Below are positions 9,506 to 18,106 of a stretch of DNA of 64,000 nt, piece after piece; position 1 is the stretch's first letter; each line of letters starts with the position of its first letter. A program made the position numbers and the translations under genes. The stretch is from Kitasatospora albolonga (lineage in GTDB: Bacteria; Actinomycetota; Actinomycetes; Streptomycetales; Streptomycetaceae). The notes under the pieces are model-generated. The model saw nothing but the letters and a program-made list of their open reading frames with translations. It did no database searches and was not told the origin of the DNA. The stretch lies in contig CP020563.1 in NCBI GenBank assembly GCA_002082585.1, positions 1,234,001 through 1,298,000 of the forward strand, read 5' to 3'.

Positions 9506-9612
9506 GACACCCCTCGGCCGCCCCGCGACGCCCCCTCGGCCGCCCCGCGATGCCCCCTCGGCCGCCCCGCGATGCCCCCTCGACCGCCCGGCGCACCCCG
9601 TGGCCGCCCCGC
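9506..9612. repeat. Tandem 22-bp repeat between tetR and hmgA
   Basis: Four near-identical units of about 22 bp lie at 9506-9526, 9527-9548, 9549-9570 and 9571-9592 (core CCCCCTCGGCCGCCCCGC). A degenerate fifth unit runs to 9612. Each unit contains the palindrome CGGCCG. The array lies in the divergent regulatory gap and is probably non-coding. Confidence 0.85.
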
Positions 9613-9651
9613 AGGGACCACCAAGGCCCCCGAATGGCGCGCCGCATGCCG

Positions 9652-9692
9652 TTGACGCGCCCCATCCCTTATTCCTACGGTGTTCCATAGGA
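9652..9692 (+). promoter_or_regulatory. hmgA promoter with overlapping dyad
   Basis: TTGACG at 9652-9657 and TACGGT at 9676-9681 are separated by 18 bases, a good housekeeping-type promoter. TCCTA at 9673-9677 and TAGGA at 9688-9692 form a dyad that overlaps the -10 box and expected transcription start, so a repressor bound there would block hmgA. The nearby TetR gene is a plausible source. Confidence 0.5.
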
Positions 9693-9740
9693 TTCGTTGT
9701 CCGGCGGATTCGAGGGCTTCATGGGCACCGGGAGTGCGGG

Positions 9741-11060
9741 ATGAGCGGTATCGAGCAGGCGAGGAAGACGGCGGAGGGGCTGACGTACTCCTCCGGTTTC
9801 GGCAACGAGCACAGCTCCGAGGCGGTTCCGGGGGCGCTGCCGCACGGCCGGAACTCACCCCAGCGCGCCCCCCTCGGCCTCTACGCGGAGCAGCTGAGCG
9901 GCTCCGCCTTCACCGAGCCCCGCGCGGACAACCGCCGCTCCTGGCTCTACCGCATCCGCCCCTCCGCCGTGCACCCGGCCTTCACCCGGACCGACAACGG
10001 CGGCCTGCGCACGGCGCCCTTCACCGAGTCCGTACCGGACCCGAACCGGCTCCGCTGGAACCCGCTCCCCGCCCCCGCGCCGGGCACGGACTTCGTCGGC
10101 GGGCTGTGGACCCTGGGCGGCAACGGGGACGCGGCGCAGCGGACCGGTATGGCGATCCACCTCTACCACGCCAACTCCTCCATGGTGGACCGGGTGTTCA
10201 GCGACTCCGACGGCGAGCTGCTGATCGTCCCGGAGCGCGGCGGCCTGCTGCTCCGTACCGAACTGGGCCTGCTGCGCGCCGAACCGGGCCATGTCGCGCT
10301 GATCCCGCGCGGTGTCCGCTTCCGGGTGGAGCTGCTGGACGAGACCGCACGCGGGTACGTCTGCGAGAACTACGGCCGCCCGTTCGTGCTCCCGGACCTG
10401 GGGCCGATCGGCGCCAACGGCCTGGCGAACGCCCGGGACTTCCTCGCCCCCGTCGCCGCGTACGAGGACGACGACCGGCCGGTGGAGGTGGTCAACAAGT
10501 TCTGCGGGAACCTCTGGTCGGCGACGTACGGCCACTCGCCGCTCGACGTGGTCGCCTGGCACGGGAACCACACCCCGTACGTCTACGACCTGCGCCGGTT
10601 CAACGTCATCGGCTCGATCAGCTACGACCACCCCGACCCCTCGATCTTCACGGTGCTCACCTCGCCGTCCGACACCCCCGGTCTGGCCGGTGTCGACTTC
10701 GTCGTCTTCGCGCCGCGCTGGCTGGTCGGCGAGGACACCTTCCGGCCGCCGTACTTCCACCGGAACGTGATGAGCGAGTACATGGGGCTGATCGACGGCG
10801 CGTACGACGCGAAGGCGGAGGGCTTCGTACCCGGCGGCGGCTCGCTGCACAACATGATGTCGGCGCACGGACCGGACCGCGAGACCTTCGACCGGGCGAG
10901 CGCGGCGGAGCTGAAGCCGCAGAAGATCGACGACGGTCTGGCGTTCATGTTCGAGACCCGCTGGCCCGTCACGGCGACCGCGCAGGCGGCCGGTGCCGAC
11001 CACCTCCAGCGCGGCTACGACGACGTGTGGCAGGGTCTGAGCCGCAACTTCCGGCCGTAG
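9741..11060 (+). CDS. hmgA: Homogentisate 1,2-dioxygenase
   Basis: The iron-dependent ring-opening enzyme of tyrosine and phenylalanine breakdown, converting homogentisate to maleylacetoacetate. At 439 aa it matches the family length. The signature [12 protein letters not shown] is near the N-terminus, and [13 protein letters not shown] carries the conserved His and Glu iron ligands, followed by [12 protein letters not shown]. The ATG at 9741 follows GGGAG and fits homologue starts; upstream codons are unlike the family. A GntR/UTRA regulator follows 59 bases downstream on the same strand. The later steps (isomerase, fumarylacetoacetase) are not in this window. Confidence 0.97.
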   Translation: MSGIEQARKTAEGLTYSSGFGNEHSSEAVPGALPHGRNSPQRAPLGLYAEQLSGSAFTEPRADNRRSWLYRIRPSAVHPAFTRTDNGGLRTAPFTESVPDPNRLRWNPLPAPAPGTDFVGGLWTLGGNGDAAQRTGMAIHLYHANSSMVDRVFSDSDGELLIVPERGGLLLRTELGLLRAEPGHVALIPRGVRFRVELLDETARGYVCENYGRPFVLPDLGPIGANGLANARDFLAPVAAYEDDDRPVEVVNKFCGNLWSATYGHSPLDVVAWHGNHTPYVYDLRRFNVIGSISYDHPDPSIFTVLTSPSDTPGLAGVDFVVFAPRWLVGEDTFRPPYFHRNVMSEYMGLIDGAYDAKAEGFVPGGGSLHNMMSAHGPDRETFDRASAAELKPQKIDDGLAFMFETRWPVTATAQAAGADHLQRGYDDVWQGLSRNFRP

Positions 11061-11119
11061 GGACAGGCCAGGCAACAGGCCGGGCGGCGGAGGGGCCCGG
11101 AGGACGGGACGGGGACGAC

Positions 11120-12163
11120 GTGATAGAGAGCCATGAGACGACGACCGGGGCGGGAGGCCGTGGGGACGCGGGGGCGGGGGTGGGGTCCGGAGCGGGAGCA
11201 GGGTCCGGAGCCGAGGCCGGGTCCGGGTCCGGAGCCAGGGCAGGGGCCGGGTCGGGGTCCGAGGCCGGAGCCACGTCCGGGGTGAGCCCCGCATCGCACG
11301 GCGACGCGGGCGCCCGGACGGAGTCCGCTTCCGGGCCCAGGTCCGGGCCCACGCCCATGCCCGATCCCGCGTCCGCGCCCGGCCCCCGGCTGCCCCCGGT
11401 GGACCGGCCGCAGCCCCCCGCCTTCGCGCCCGACTCCCTCGTCCTCAACCGGAAGCTGCCGCTCTGGTACCAGGTCTCCCAGTCGCTGCGGGCCTCCATA
11501 CTCGGCCGCCCGCAGGACGCCTCGCCCCGGCTGCCCACCGAGGAGCAGCTCGCCGCGCACTACGGGGTCAGCGTGCTCACCATGCGGCAGGCGCTCAAGG
11601 AGCTGGAGGCGGAGGGGCTGATCAGCAGGCACCGGCGGCGGGGCACGTTCATCGAGCCGCGCGCCCGGCGGGTCTCCCCGGTCCGGCTGCTGGGCTCGGT
11701 CGACGCGATCGTCGCCCAGCAGTCCGGGGAGGCGACGACGGTTCTCGGCCACGGGACGGTGCCGGTGCCGGGCGATCTCGCGGAGTTCTTCCCGGACTGC
11801 GCCGAGGTGGTCAGCTACCGGCGGCTGCGCCGCGACGGCGAGAGCGGTGAGCCGACCAACTGGGCGGAGAACGCGGTGCGCCCCGATGTCGCCGCCCGCA
11901 TCGACGTGGCCGACCTCGGACGCTGGCCGATGACCAAGGTGCTGCGCGACGGCGTCGGGGTCAGGATCTCCCGGATCACCGACACGGTGGAGGCCCGGCT
12001 CGCCGACCCGGTCACCGCCGAGCTCCTCGAGGTCCCGCTGCTCAGCCCGATCCTGCACTACACGGGCGTGACGTACGACGAGGAGGGGCGCGTGGTGGAT
12101 GTGGCCCGCATCCGCTACCGGGGCGACCGGTTCTCGTTCTCCGTGACGGTGGAGGCGCACTAG
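11120..12163 (+). CDS. GntR family regulator with UTRA domain (HutC-like)
   Basis: The well-formed part spans about 245 residues: a GntR winged helix (LPLWYQVSQSLRASILGR, LPTEEQLAAHYGVSVLTMRQ, LEAEGLISRHRRRGTFI) and a UTRA ligand-binding domain ending in RYRGDRFSFSV. The frame is open to a GTG at 11120, giving 347 aa with a first segment of about 90 residues made almost only of Gly, Ala, Ser, Glu and Pro from repetitive DNA. A start at ATG 11357 would remove that segment, but no ribosome site is seen there. Its position right behind hmgA suggests a role in tyrosine catabolism, though its target is unproven. Confidence 0.82.
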   Translation: MIESHETTTGAGGRGDAGAGVGSGAGAGSGAEAGSGSGARAGAGSGSEAGATSGVSPASHGDAGARTESASGPRSGPTPMPDPASAPGPRLPPVDRPQPPAFAPDSLVLNRKLPLWYQVSQSLRASILGRPQDASPRLPTEEQLAAHYGVSVLTMRQALKELEAEGLISRHRRRGTFIEPRARRVSPVRLLGSVDAIVAQQSGEATTVLGHGTVPVPGDLAEFFPDCAEVVSYRRLRRDGESGEPTNWAENAVRPDVAARIDVADLGRWPMTKVLRDGVGVRISRITDTVEARLADPVTAELLEVPLLSPILHYTGVTYDEEGRVVDVARIRYRGDRFSFSVTVEAH

Positions 12164-12254
12164 GCTCCGGCCCCGGGCGCCCGGCCCCGCCGTTACGATG
12201 CGACCGGTGGGCAGGGGTGACGGACAGGGTCGGCGGACCGGGGAGGACGGCTCG

Positions 12255-13532
12255 GTGGCAGCGCGCAGGACGGCGGCAGCGGCCGGATCGGGCGAGGGCG
12301 CGAACGCGGACGCCGGGTCCATGGAGCTGGACGAGCTGATGCCGTGGTCGGTGCGGCCCCTGCGCACCGGCCGCTCCTGGGTGGGCGGCCCCGATCCCGC
12401 CGCGCTCCGGGCCCGCTGGGAGCGGCTGGCCGCCGCCGAGGGGGCCGAGCGGGACCGGCTGTTCCGCCCGACCCGTTCCCGTACGCCGCACACCCCGGTC
12501 GCCGCGCTGCCCGGCCAGTCCACCGGGACGGGCCGCTTCGCCCGTGAGCCGGGCGCCTGCCCCGATCCCGTACGGATTCTGCACGGACCGTTCGACGAGC
12601 AGTGGCTGCTCCCCGACCACCGGCTGATCGACGCGGCCCGCCCGGAGCTGTGGCGGGTCGGCGACGGGCGGCAGCTCTTCGCGGTCGAGCACGGTTACGT
12701 GCCCCGGGCCGGCGGGCCCGCCCTGTCGGTGAGCCACCTGCTCCCCGACGGGCACTCCCCCGCCGGACGGCCGGGCCGCATCCGCCCGCTGTACCGGCGG
12801 CCCGGCGCCACCGACCCCAATCTGGCGCCGGGTCTTCCGGCCGTACTGCGCGCCCGGCTGGGCGTCGATGGCCCCGCCCCCGAGTCCGTACTGGCCTGGG
12901 CCCTGGCCGCCGCCCGGCCCTCCCCGTCCGGCTGCCGGGTCCCGCTGCCCGCCGACGCCGAGGTGTGGGAGGCGGGGGTGGCGCTCGGCCGGGAGCTGGT
13001 ACGCACCCAGCTGCGCGGGGCCCGGGACGGGGAGCGCCCCCGGCTGCCGGGCGGGCGCAGGCCCTATGTGCGGGCGGCGCTCCCGGCCCGGCCGGACGCG
13101 GTGTCCTACGACGCGGAGGCCGAGGCCCTGGTCATCGGCGATGGCCGGATCTCGCCGGTACCGGCGGGGGCCTGGGAGTTCACGGTGAGCGGTGTACGGG
13201 TGCTGGAGCTCTGGTTCGGGCGCCGGGCGGCGGCAGCGGTGGGCGCGGTGCCCGAAGGGGCGGAGGCGGACGGGCTCGATACGGTCGGGGCGCGCGGCTG
13301 GACCCGGGAGTGGACCTCGGAGCTGCTGGAGCTCATCTCCGTACTGGCGCTCCTGGACGGCCTGCGGCCCCGGCAGGAGGAGCTGCGGGCCCGGCTGGAG
13401 CGGGCGCCCCTGATCACCCGGGAGGAGCTGCGGGCGGCCGGGGTGCTGCCGGTCCCGGACTCCGCCCGGCTGCCCGCCTCGGTGCTGGGCCACCAGGAGG
13501 AGGGACCGGAGGGGCAGTTCGCCCTGCTGTGA
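12255..13532 (+). CDS. Orphan protein resembling type ISP restriction enzyme C-terminal specificity domain
   Basis: A protein of about 425 aa of the kind often labelled 'type ISP restriction/modification enzyme' in streptomycetes. The C-terminal half carries the recognisable core: RPYVRAALPARPDAVSYD, GDGRISPVPAGAWEFTVSG, VRVLELWFGRR and WTSELLELISVLALLDGL. No methyltransferase motif, helicase motif or nuclease motif is visible, and no partner restriction genes lie nearby. GTG at 12255 is chosen over ATG at 12198 because GGGGAGGA stands just before it. It is probably a domesticated stand-alone protein; the function is unknown. Confidence 0.72.
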   Translation: MAARRTAAAAGSGEGANADAGSMELDELMPWSVRPLRTGRSWVGGPDPAALRARWERLAAAEGAERDRLFRPTRSRTPHTPVAALPGQSTGTGRFAREPGACPDPVRILHGPFDEQWLLPDHRLIDAARPELWRVGDGRQLFAVEHGYVPRAGGPALSVSHLLPDGHSPAGRPGRIRPLYRRPGATDPNLAPGLPAVLRARLGVDGPAPESVLAWALAAARPSPSGCRVPLPADAEVWEAGVALGRELVRTQLRGARDGERPRLPGGRRPYVRAALPARPDAVSYDAEAEALVIGDGRISPVPAGAWEFTVSGVRVLELWFGRRAAAAVGAVPEGAEADGLDTVGARGWTREWTSELLELISVLALLDGLRPRQEELRARLERAPLITREELRAAGVLPVPDSARLPASVLGHQEEGPEGQFALL

Positions 13533-13603
13533 GGACGGGCGGTCCGTGCCGCCCCGTGGACGTGAGGTGGCGAGAGGCCCGGTCGGCAGGGTAAGCACGG
13601 CCC

Positions 13604-14830
13604 ATGAGCACTCAGCCACTCCCGCCTTCCGGCCCCCTCCCCGTCCCGCTCCCCCTCGACGGCGTCACCGTGGTGGCCGTCGAGCAGGCCGTCGCGGCCC
13701 CTTTCGCCACCCGTCAGCTCGCCGACCTCGGGGCCAGGGTCATCAAGGTGGAGCGCCCGGACGGCGGTGACTTCGCGCGCGGATACGACACGGCGGCGGG
13801 CGGGCTGGCCTCGCACTTCGTCTGGTGCAACCGGGGCAAGGAGTCGCTGGCGGTCGATCTGAAGGACCCGCGCGGGCTGGCGGTGGTACGGGAACTCGTC
13901 GCCGGGGCCGATGTGTTCGTCCAGAACCTGGCCCAGGGCGCGGCGGCCCGGCTCGGGCTGGACGCCGCCACGCTCTGTGCGGCGCACCCGCGGCTGGTGG
14001 CCGTGGACATCTCCGGGTACGGGGAGAGCGGACCGTACGCGCACAAGCGGGCCTACGACATGCTCGTGCAGTGCGAGGCGGGCCTGGTCTCGGTGACCGG
14101 GACCGCCGAGCGGCCGGTGAAGGCGGGCATTCCGGCGGCGGACATCGCGGCGGCCATGTACGCGTTCTCCGGGGTGCTGGCGGCGCTGCTGCGGCGCGGG
14201 ACGACCGGGCGCGGCGGGCCGGTGGAGGTCTCCATGCTGGACGCGCTGGCCGAGTGGATGGGGCACCCGCTGCACCAGGGGATGCACGGGTCCGCGACCC
14301 CGCCGCGTACCGGGCTGGCGCACTCGGTGATCGCGCCGTACGACGCGTACGGCACGGCGGACGGCGAACAGGTGCTGCTCTCCGTGCAGAACGACCGGGA
14401 GTGGCGGCGGCTCGCCGAACAGGTCCTCGGGGAGCCGGAGTTGGCCGACGACCCGGACTTCGCGACGAACACCGCGCGGACCGCCAACCGGAAGCGGACC
14501 GACGAGGCGGTGGGGCGGGCGCTGGCCCGGCTGACGGGGCGGGAGGCACTGGACGCGCTGGAGGCGGCGGGGATCGCCTGCGCCCGGCTGAACACAGTGG
14601 CCGATGTGGCGGCGCACCCGCAGCTCGCGGCGCGGGACCGGTGGCGGGAAGTGGAGTCACCGGTGGGGCCGTTGCGGGCGCTGCTGCCGCCGGTCGTCCT
14701 GCCGGGCGGCCCGGAACCTTCGATGGGTGCCGTACCGGCGCTGGGTGAACACACCGACGCGCTGCTGCGAGCCCTGGGGATGACGGACGAGCAGACGTCG
14801 GCGCTGCGCCGGGACGGGGTGATCGCCTGA
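13604..14830 (+). CDS. Class III CoA-transferase (CaiB/BaiF family)
   Basis: A 408-aa CaiB/BaiF-type enzyme that moves CoA between organic acids through acyl-aspartyl chemistry. The N-terminus VTVVAVEQAVAAPFATRQLADLGARVIKVE contains the family nucleotide-fold start (quoted parts: VEQAVAAPFATRQL, LGARVIKVERPDGGD). YDMLVQCEAGL carries the Asp at the expected catalytic position, and VEVSMLDALAEWM follows. Length is typical. The gene follows the type ISP-like gene by 71 bases; the AGGG ribosome site is weak. The acid substrate is unknown. Confidence 0.9.
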   Translation: MSTQPLPPSGPLPVPLPLDGVTVVAVEQAVAAPFATRQLADLGARVIKVERPDGGDFARGYDTAAGGLASHFVWCNRGKESLAVDLKDPRGLAVVRELVAGADVFVQNLAQGAAARLGLDAATLCAAHPRLVAVDISGYGESGPYAHKRAYDMLVQCEAGLVSVTGTAERPVKAGIPAADIAAAMYAFSGVLAALLRRGTTGRGGPVEVSMLDALAEWMGHPLHQGMHGSATPPRTGLAHSVIAPYDAYGTADGEQVLLSVQNDREWRRLAEQVLGEPELADDPDFATNTARTANRKRTDEAVGRALARLTGREALDALEAAGIACARLNTVADVAAHPQLAARDRWREVESPVGPLRALLPPVVLPGGPEPSMGAVPALGEHTDALLRALGMTDEQTSALRRDGVIA

Positions 14831-14863
14831 GCCGTCCGGAGGGTGAGCCACCCGGCGGGTGAA

Positions 14864-14882
14864 CGGCCCAGGGAGTGGGCCG
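14864..14882. terminator. Hairpin after CoA-transferase gene
   Basis: CGGCCCA and TGGGCCG form a 7-bp stem with a 5-base loop, between the convergent CoA-transferase gene and the small gene at 14922. No T-run follows, as is common in streptomycetes. Confidence 0.45.
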
Positions 14883-14921
14883 CCCCGAGCGGTGGGCCGG
14901 CCCCGTACTGACGTACGTCGG

Positions 14922-15185
14922 TCAGCGGCGGCTGCCGAAGAGCGAACGCCGCAGTCGCCGCAGCGGGGCGAAGAGCGACACGCGGGCGCTCCTGCTCCGG
15001 CGGGTGTGCGCGGCATCACGCGAGGTCAGCTCGCGCATCAGCAGCGTAGCTTCCGCCGCCTCGCGCTGCGGGACGACAGGGCCGCCGAGCACCGCGAGAT
15101 GGCGGTCGAGGCGCGTACTGGTCGCACCGCTTCCGCATGTGATGGCAGGCACCCGCGGCCTGCTCCGCACCGTTATCTGTTCCAT
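14922..15185 (-). CDS. Small basic hypothetical protein
   Basis: An 87-aa protein beginning MEQITVRSRPRVPAITCG, with a very basic C-terminus (LFAPLRRLRRSLFGSRR). ATG at 15185 is preceded by GGGGAG at good spacing; an upstream in-frame extension to 15284 has no such signal. There is no signal peptide, and the only hydrophobic stretch is short. I recall similar small proteins next to secreted lipase genes in other streptomycetes. The basic tail could bind nucleic acid or membrane, but no function is known. Confidence 0.6.
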   Translation of the reverse strand: MEQITVRSRPRVPAITCGSGATSTRLDRHLAVLGGPVVPQREAAEATLLMRELTSRDAAHTRRSRSARVSLFAPLRRLRRSLFGSRR

Positions 15186-15366
15186 GTCACTCCCCACCCG
15201 TACGAGGGCACCCGGTCCGGGCAGGTTAACCCTATCGCCCCACGGTGACACACGGGTATCCCGCCCGCAGGATCGAGCACACACTTACGGAGGTTGACGA
15301 CCAGTTACCGAATTCGCCCGATTCCCGGGCGACTACGGACAGTTCGGATGGTTTTTTCGGTGGGAC

Positions 15367-15393
15367 GGGAGGCCCCGGCAGCCGGGACCTCCC
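15367..15393. terminator. Terminator hairpin after GDSL lipase gene
   Basis: Thirteen-base arms (GGGAGGCCCCGGC and GCCGGGACCTCCC, one mismatch) are separated by a single base. They lie 35 bases past the lipase stop codon on the minus strand. Confidence 0.7.
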
Positions 15394-15427
15394 GCGCAGG
15401 AGAACGGCGGACAGATCAACTCACCTG

Positions 15428-16237
15428 TCAGGCAGCGGACTTGAAGACGGGCAGATAGCCGCCCGACTGCCCGGCGGCGGTGGGGTGGTAGGACTCACCG
15501 ATGTTGAGCCAGTTCACGCTGTGCAACCACGAGTTGCTGGAGCAGATCTCGTGTCCGGTGAAGGTCGTCCTGACGTCACCGAAGGTGAAGCCGTGGTCGG
15601 CGGCGCGCTTGGCGGTGGCAGTGTTCAGATGGTCGGAGGCGGCGTTGATGGCGGCCCGCTCGCGCTCGCTGAGCCCGGCCACGCAGGAGCCGCTCAGCTG
15701 GTAGAAGCGGGGGTAGCCGAGGACGACGACCCGGGCGGAGGGGGCCTTGGCCTTGATGGCGGAGTACACGGAGTCGAGCCGGCCGGGCAGGGTGGAGTCG
15801 ACGTAGGCGCGGGCGGTGGCGATGCGGTTGAGGCAGGTGGCCTCGGACTGGAGGACACAGGTCGTCATGACGTCGGCGAAGCCCGCGTCGTTGCCGCCGA
15901 CGGAGATCGAGACGAGGTCGGTGGAAGCGTTGAGCGGTCCGAGCTGGCTGCCGGTGACGTCGTTGGTCCTGGCACCCGAGCAGGCGGTGAAGGCGAAGGT
16001 GGAGGGGGAGTTGGCGTTGGCCCAGAGCCGGGGGAAGGCGCGGGTGCTGCGCTTGCAGTTGCCGCTGGCGCTGTCATAGCTGCCGGCTCCGACGCCGGAG
16101 GAGTACGAGTCGCCGAGGGCGACGTAGTCGACGGCCTTGGCGGACGCGTCGGCGTTCGCGATCCCCGCGCCGGTCAGGGCGAGAGCGGCACCGAGCAGGA
16201 GCGAGGACGAGAACGCCACGAGTCTGGACATTTTCAT
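15428..16237 (-). CDS. Secreted SGNH/GDSL lipase/esterase
   Basis: A 269-aa exported lipase. A Sec signal peptide with hydrophobic core ends near ANADASAKA (about residue 33). Mature blocks: DYVALGDSYSSGVGAG with the nucleophile Ser, SVGGNDAGF (block III Gly-Asn-Asp), and YHPTAAGQSGGYLP with the catalytic His. Six cysteines allow three disulfides, as in Streptomyces lipases of the SCO1725 or S. rimosus type. AAGGAG precedes the ATG. The upstream motif at 16304-16317 is shared with the second lipase gene at 24 kb, pointing to common activation. Confidence 0.93.
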   Translation of the reverse strand: MKMSRLVAFSSSLLLGAALALTGAGIANADASAKAVDYVALGDSYSSGVGAGSYDSASGNCKRSTRAFPRLWANANSPSTFAFTACSGARTNDVTGSQLGPLNASTDLVSISVGGNDAGFADVMTTCVLQSEATCLNRIATARAYVDSTLPGRLDSVYSAIKAKAPSARVVVLGYPRFYQLSGSCVAGLSERERAAINAASDHLNTATAKRAADHGFTFGDVRTTFTGHEICSSNSWLHSVNWLNIGESYHPTAAGQSGGYLPVFKSAA

Positions 16238-16303
16238 GGGGGACTCCTTGAGCAGGGGGTATCTGCGCTACTCCGTAGTAGCAGCGCACCGGCCTGCCTG
16301 GAA

Positions 16304-16317
16304 GTGTTCATGCCAAA
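16304..16317 (-). promoter_or_regulatory. Shared upstream motif of the lipase genes, copy 1
   Basis: On the minus strand this reads TTTGGCATGAACAC, 67 bases upstream of the lipase start. It differs by one base from the copy at 24227-24240 before the other lipase. TGGCATGAAC matches 9 of 10 positions of the published AdpA consensus TGGCSNGWWY. A separate dyad, CTACTCCGTAGTAG, lies at 16268-16281 between motif and gene. Confidence 0.5.
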
Positions 16318-16442
16318 AATAAGTGATGAGTGCTTCCGCCCGCCCCCTGGAGTTCAACGGACGCGCCTTGACGCGCCGGTGCCGGTACGTCACACGGGAG
16401 GGGTACGAAACCTGGGTGCGCGGGGCGGCCCCGTACCGGATC

Positions 16443-17549
16443 ATGGGCGCCATGTCCGCCACCAGCCCCGCGTCCGCCCTGCCGATCCGGCTCACCCTCG
16501 ATGACAGCGATTCCCCCTCCGACGTCATCGACGCGCTCTTCCTCGGCCGCTTCGCGACGGGTGAGCAGCCGTACTCCCACAGCTCCTCCCTCGACCGGGT
16601 CAGGACCGGGGCGACCCTGCTGCCCCCGCACGCCTCGGTGCTGCGGACCGCCCGGGACGACAATCGCAGCGCCACACTGGCCGAGGGCGACGGCTGGACC
16701 CTGCTGGTCTCCCGGTGGAGCCAGGGCGCGGACGTCACGGTCACCGCGACCAGTGCCGAGCTGGCGGAGAAGGTCCTCGGGCAGGCGACCGAGGGCGCGA
16801 AGGACGAACCGGAGCCGCAGCCCGACAACGTCACCATGGGCTTCTGGTACGTCTCCCCCACCCGCGGCCCCCACCGCACCACCCGGCGGATCACCGCGGG
16901 GAGCTGGGACGAGGTCCGCCCCAACTACACCGCCCCGGTGGCCGATGCCATGGACCGGCTGATGAAGGTCACCCCGGACGACATCGCGGGCCGGCTGCTC
17001 CTGCTGCACGGACCGCCCGGCACCGGCAAGACGTCCGCGCTGCGCACCCTGGCCCGGTCCTGGCGCGACTGGTGCCAGGTCGACTGCGTACTCGATCCGG
17101 AGCGGCTCTTCAACGACGTCGGCTATCTGATGGACATCGCGATCGGCGAGGACGACGGTACGGAGAAGGGCCGGTGGCGGCTGCTCCTCCTGGAGGACTG
17201 CGACGAGCTGATCCGGGGCGAGGCCAAGCACACGGCGGGCCAGGCCCTGTCCCGGCTGCTGAACCTGACGGACGGTCTGCTCGGCCAGGGCCGGAACGTG
17301 CTGGTGGGAGTCACCACCAACGAGGACCTGGAACGGCTGCACCCGGCGGTCGTCCGGCCGGGGCGCTGCCTGGCCCGGATCGAGGTCGGCCCGCTGACCC
17401 GCCAGGAGTCGGTGGCCTGGCTGGGCACGGAGGAGGGCGTGAACCGGGAGGGCAGCTCGCTCGCCGAGCTGTACGCGCTGCGCCGGGGCATCGGCCCCGC
17501 GTCGGTGCCGAAGCAGGACGCGGGGGCGGACGCGGGGCTGTATCTGTAG
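16443..17549 (+). CDS. AAA family ATPase with N-terminal DUF5925-like region
   Basis: About 368 aa. The N-terminal 170 residues form an uncharacterised domain (IRLTLDDSDSPSDVIDALFLG, MGFWYVSPTRGPHR in parts) typical of Streptomyces DUF5925 proteins. An AAA core follows: Walker A HGPPGTGKTSALR, Walker B LLLLEDCDEL, and the sensor region VTTNEDLERLHPAVVRPGRC with its arginine. The start is uncertain between MGAMSATSP (16443) and MSATSP (16452); neither has a clear ribosome site. The pattern is that of a soluble AAA remodelling ATPase. The partner is unknown. Confidence 0.82.
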   Translation: MGAMSATSPASALPIRLTLDDSDSPSDVIDALFLGRFATGEQPYSHSSSLDRVRTGATLLPPHASVLRTARDDNRSATLAEGDGWTLLVSRWSQGADVTVTATSAELAEKVLGQATEGAKDEPEPQPDNVTMGFWYVSPTRGPHRTTRRITAGSWDEVRPNYTAPVADAMDRLMKVTPDDIAGRLLLLHGPPGTGKTSALRTLARSWRDWCQVDCVLDPERLFNDVGYLMDIAIGEDDGTEKGRWRLLLLEDCDELIRGEAKHTAGQALSRLLNLTDGLLGQGRNVLVGVTTNEDLERLHPAVVRPGRCLARIEVGPLTRQESVAWLGTEEGVNREGSSLAELYALRRGIGPASVPKQDAGADAGLYL

Positions 17550-17597
17550 CGCGGGGGCGCGGCTTCGGGGGGTCGGGGGGTGGTTTCGGGGCGGCTC

Positions 17598-17620
17598 CGG
17601 GCGGGGGTGGGCCCCGCCCG
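17598..17620. terminator. Bidirectional terminator hairpin
   Basis: CGGGCGGGG and CCCCGCCCG form a 9-bp stem with a 5-base loop between the convergent AAA ATPase and GntR genes. Confidence 0.65.
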
Positions 17621-17635
17621 AGGGCGGCGGGTTCC

Positions 17636-18010
17636 TCAGCGCGTGTACGCGGCCCGTACCGCGTCCTGCGCAAGCGACAGCGCCCGGTCCCGGGGCAGCC
17701 CGAGCCGGTGGGCGGCCTCCGCGTAGCTCTGCGCCGCCGCGGCGGCCTTCTGCTCGGCCGCTCCCCCGGCGGCCGCGATGAAGGTCCCGTTGCGTCCCCG
17801 GGTCTCGATCACGCCGTCGGCCTCCAGCGCGCGGTACGCCTTGGCCACGGTGTTGGCGGCGAGGCCCAGCTCCTCGGCGAAGCCGCGTACGGTCGGGAGC
17901 CGGTGGCCGACCGGAAGCGCGCCGGAGCGGGCCAGTTCGGAGAGCTGGGTGCGCAGTTGCTCGTACGGGGCGATACCGGAGTCCGGGTCCAGGACGATCT
18001 TCTCAGTCAC
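17636..18010 (-). CDS. Short GntR family regulator (YtrA type)
   Basis: A 124-aa regulator with a GntR winged helix (APYEQLRTQLSELARSGAL, LPTVRGFAEELGLAANTVAK, LEADGVIETRGRNGTFI in parts). A short helical tail serves for dimerisation, and there is no ligand domain; this is the YtrA subclass, often controlling ABC transporters or stress genes. The GTG start at 18010 follows GGGGGAGA. It is divergent from the GNAT gene, 96 bases away, and may control it. Confidence 0.88.
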   Translation of the reverse strand: MTEKIVLDPDSGIAPYEQLRTQLSELARSGALPVGHRLPTVRGFAEELGLAANTVAKAYRALEADGVIETRGRNGTFIAAAGGAAEQKAAAAAQSYAEAAHRLGLPRDRALSLAQDAVRAAYTR

Positions 18011-18106
18011 GGGCCGATTCTCCCCCACGGATCTCCCCCGGGGGCCTCTTTCACGGACGGAAAAAGAGGAGGCGCCCGGGTACCGGCTGCGCCTACTGTC
18101 CCCCGC

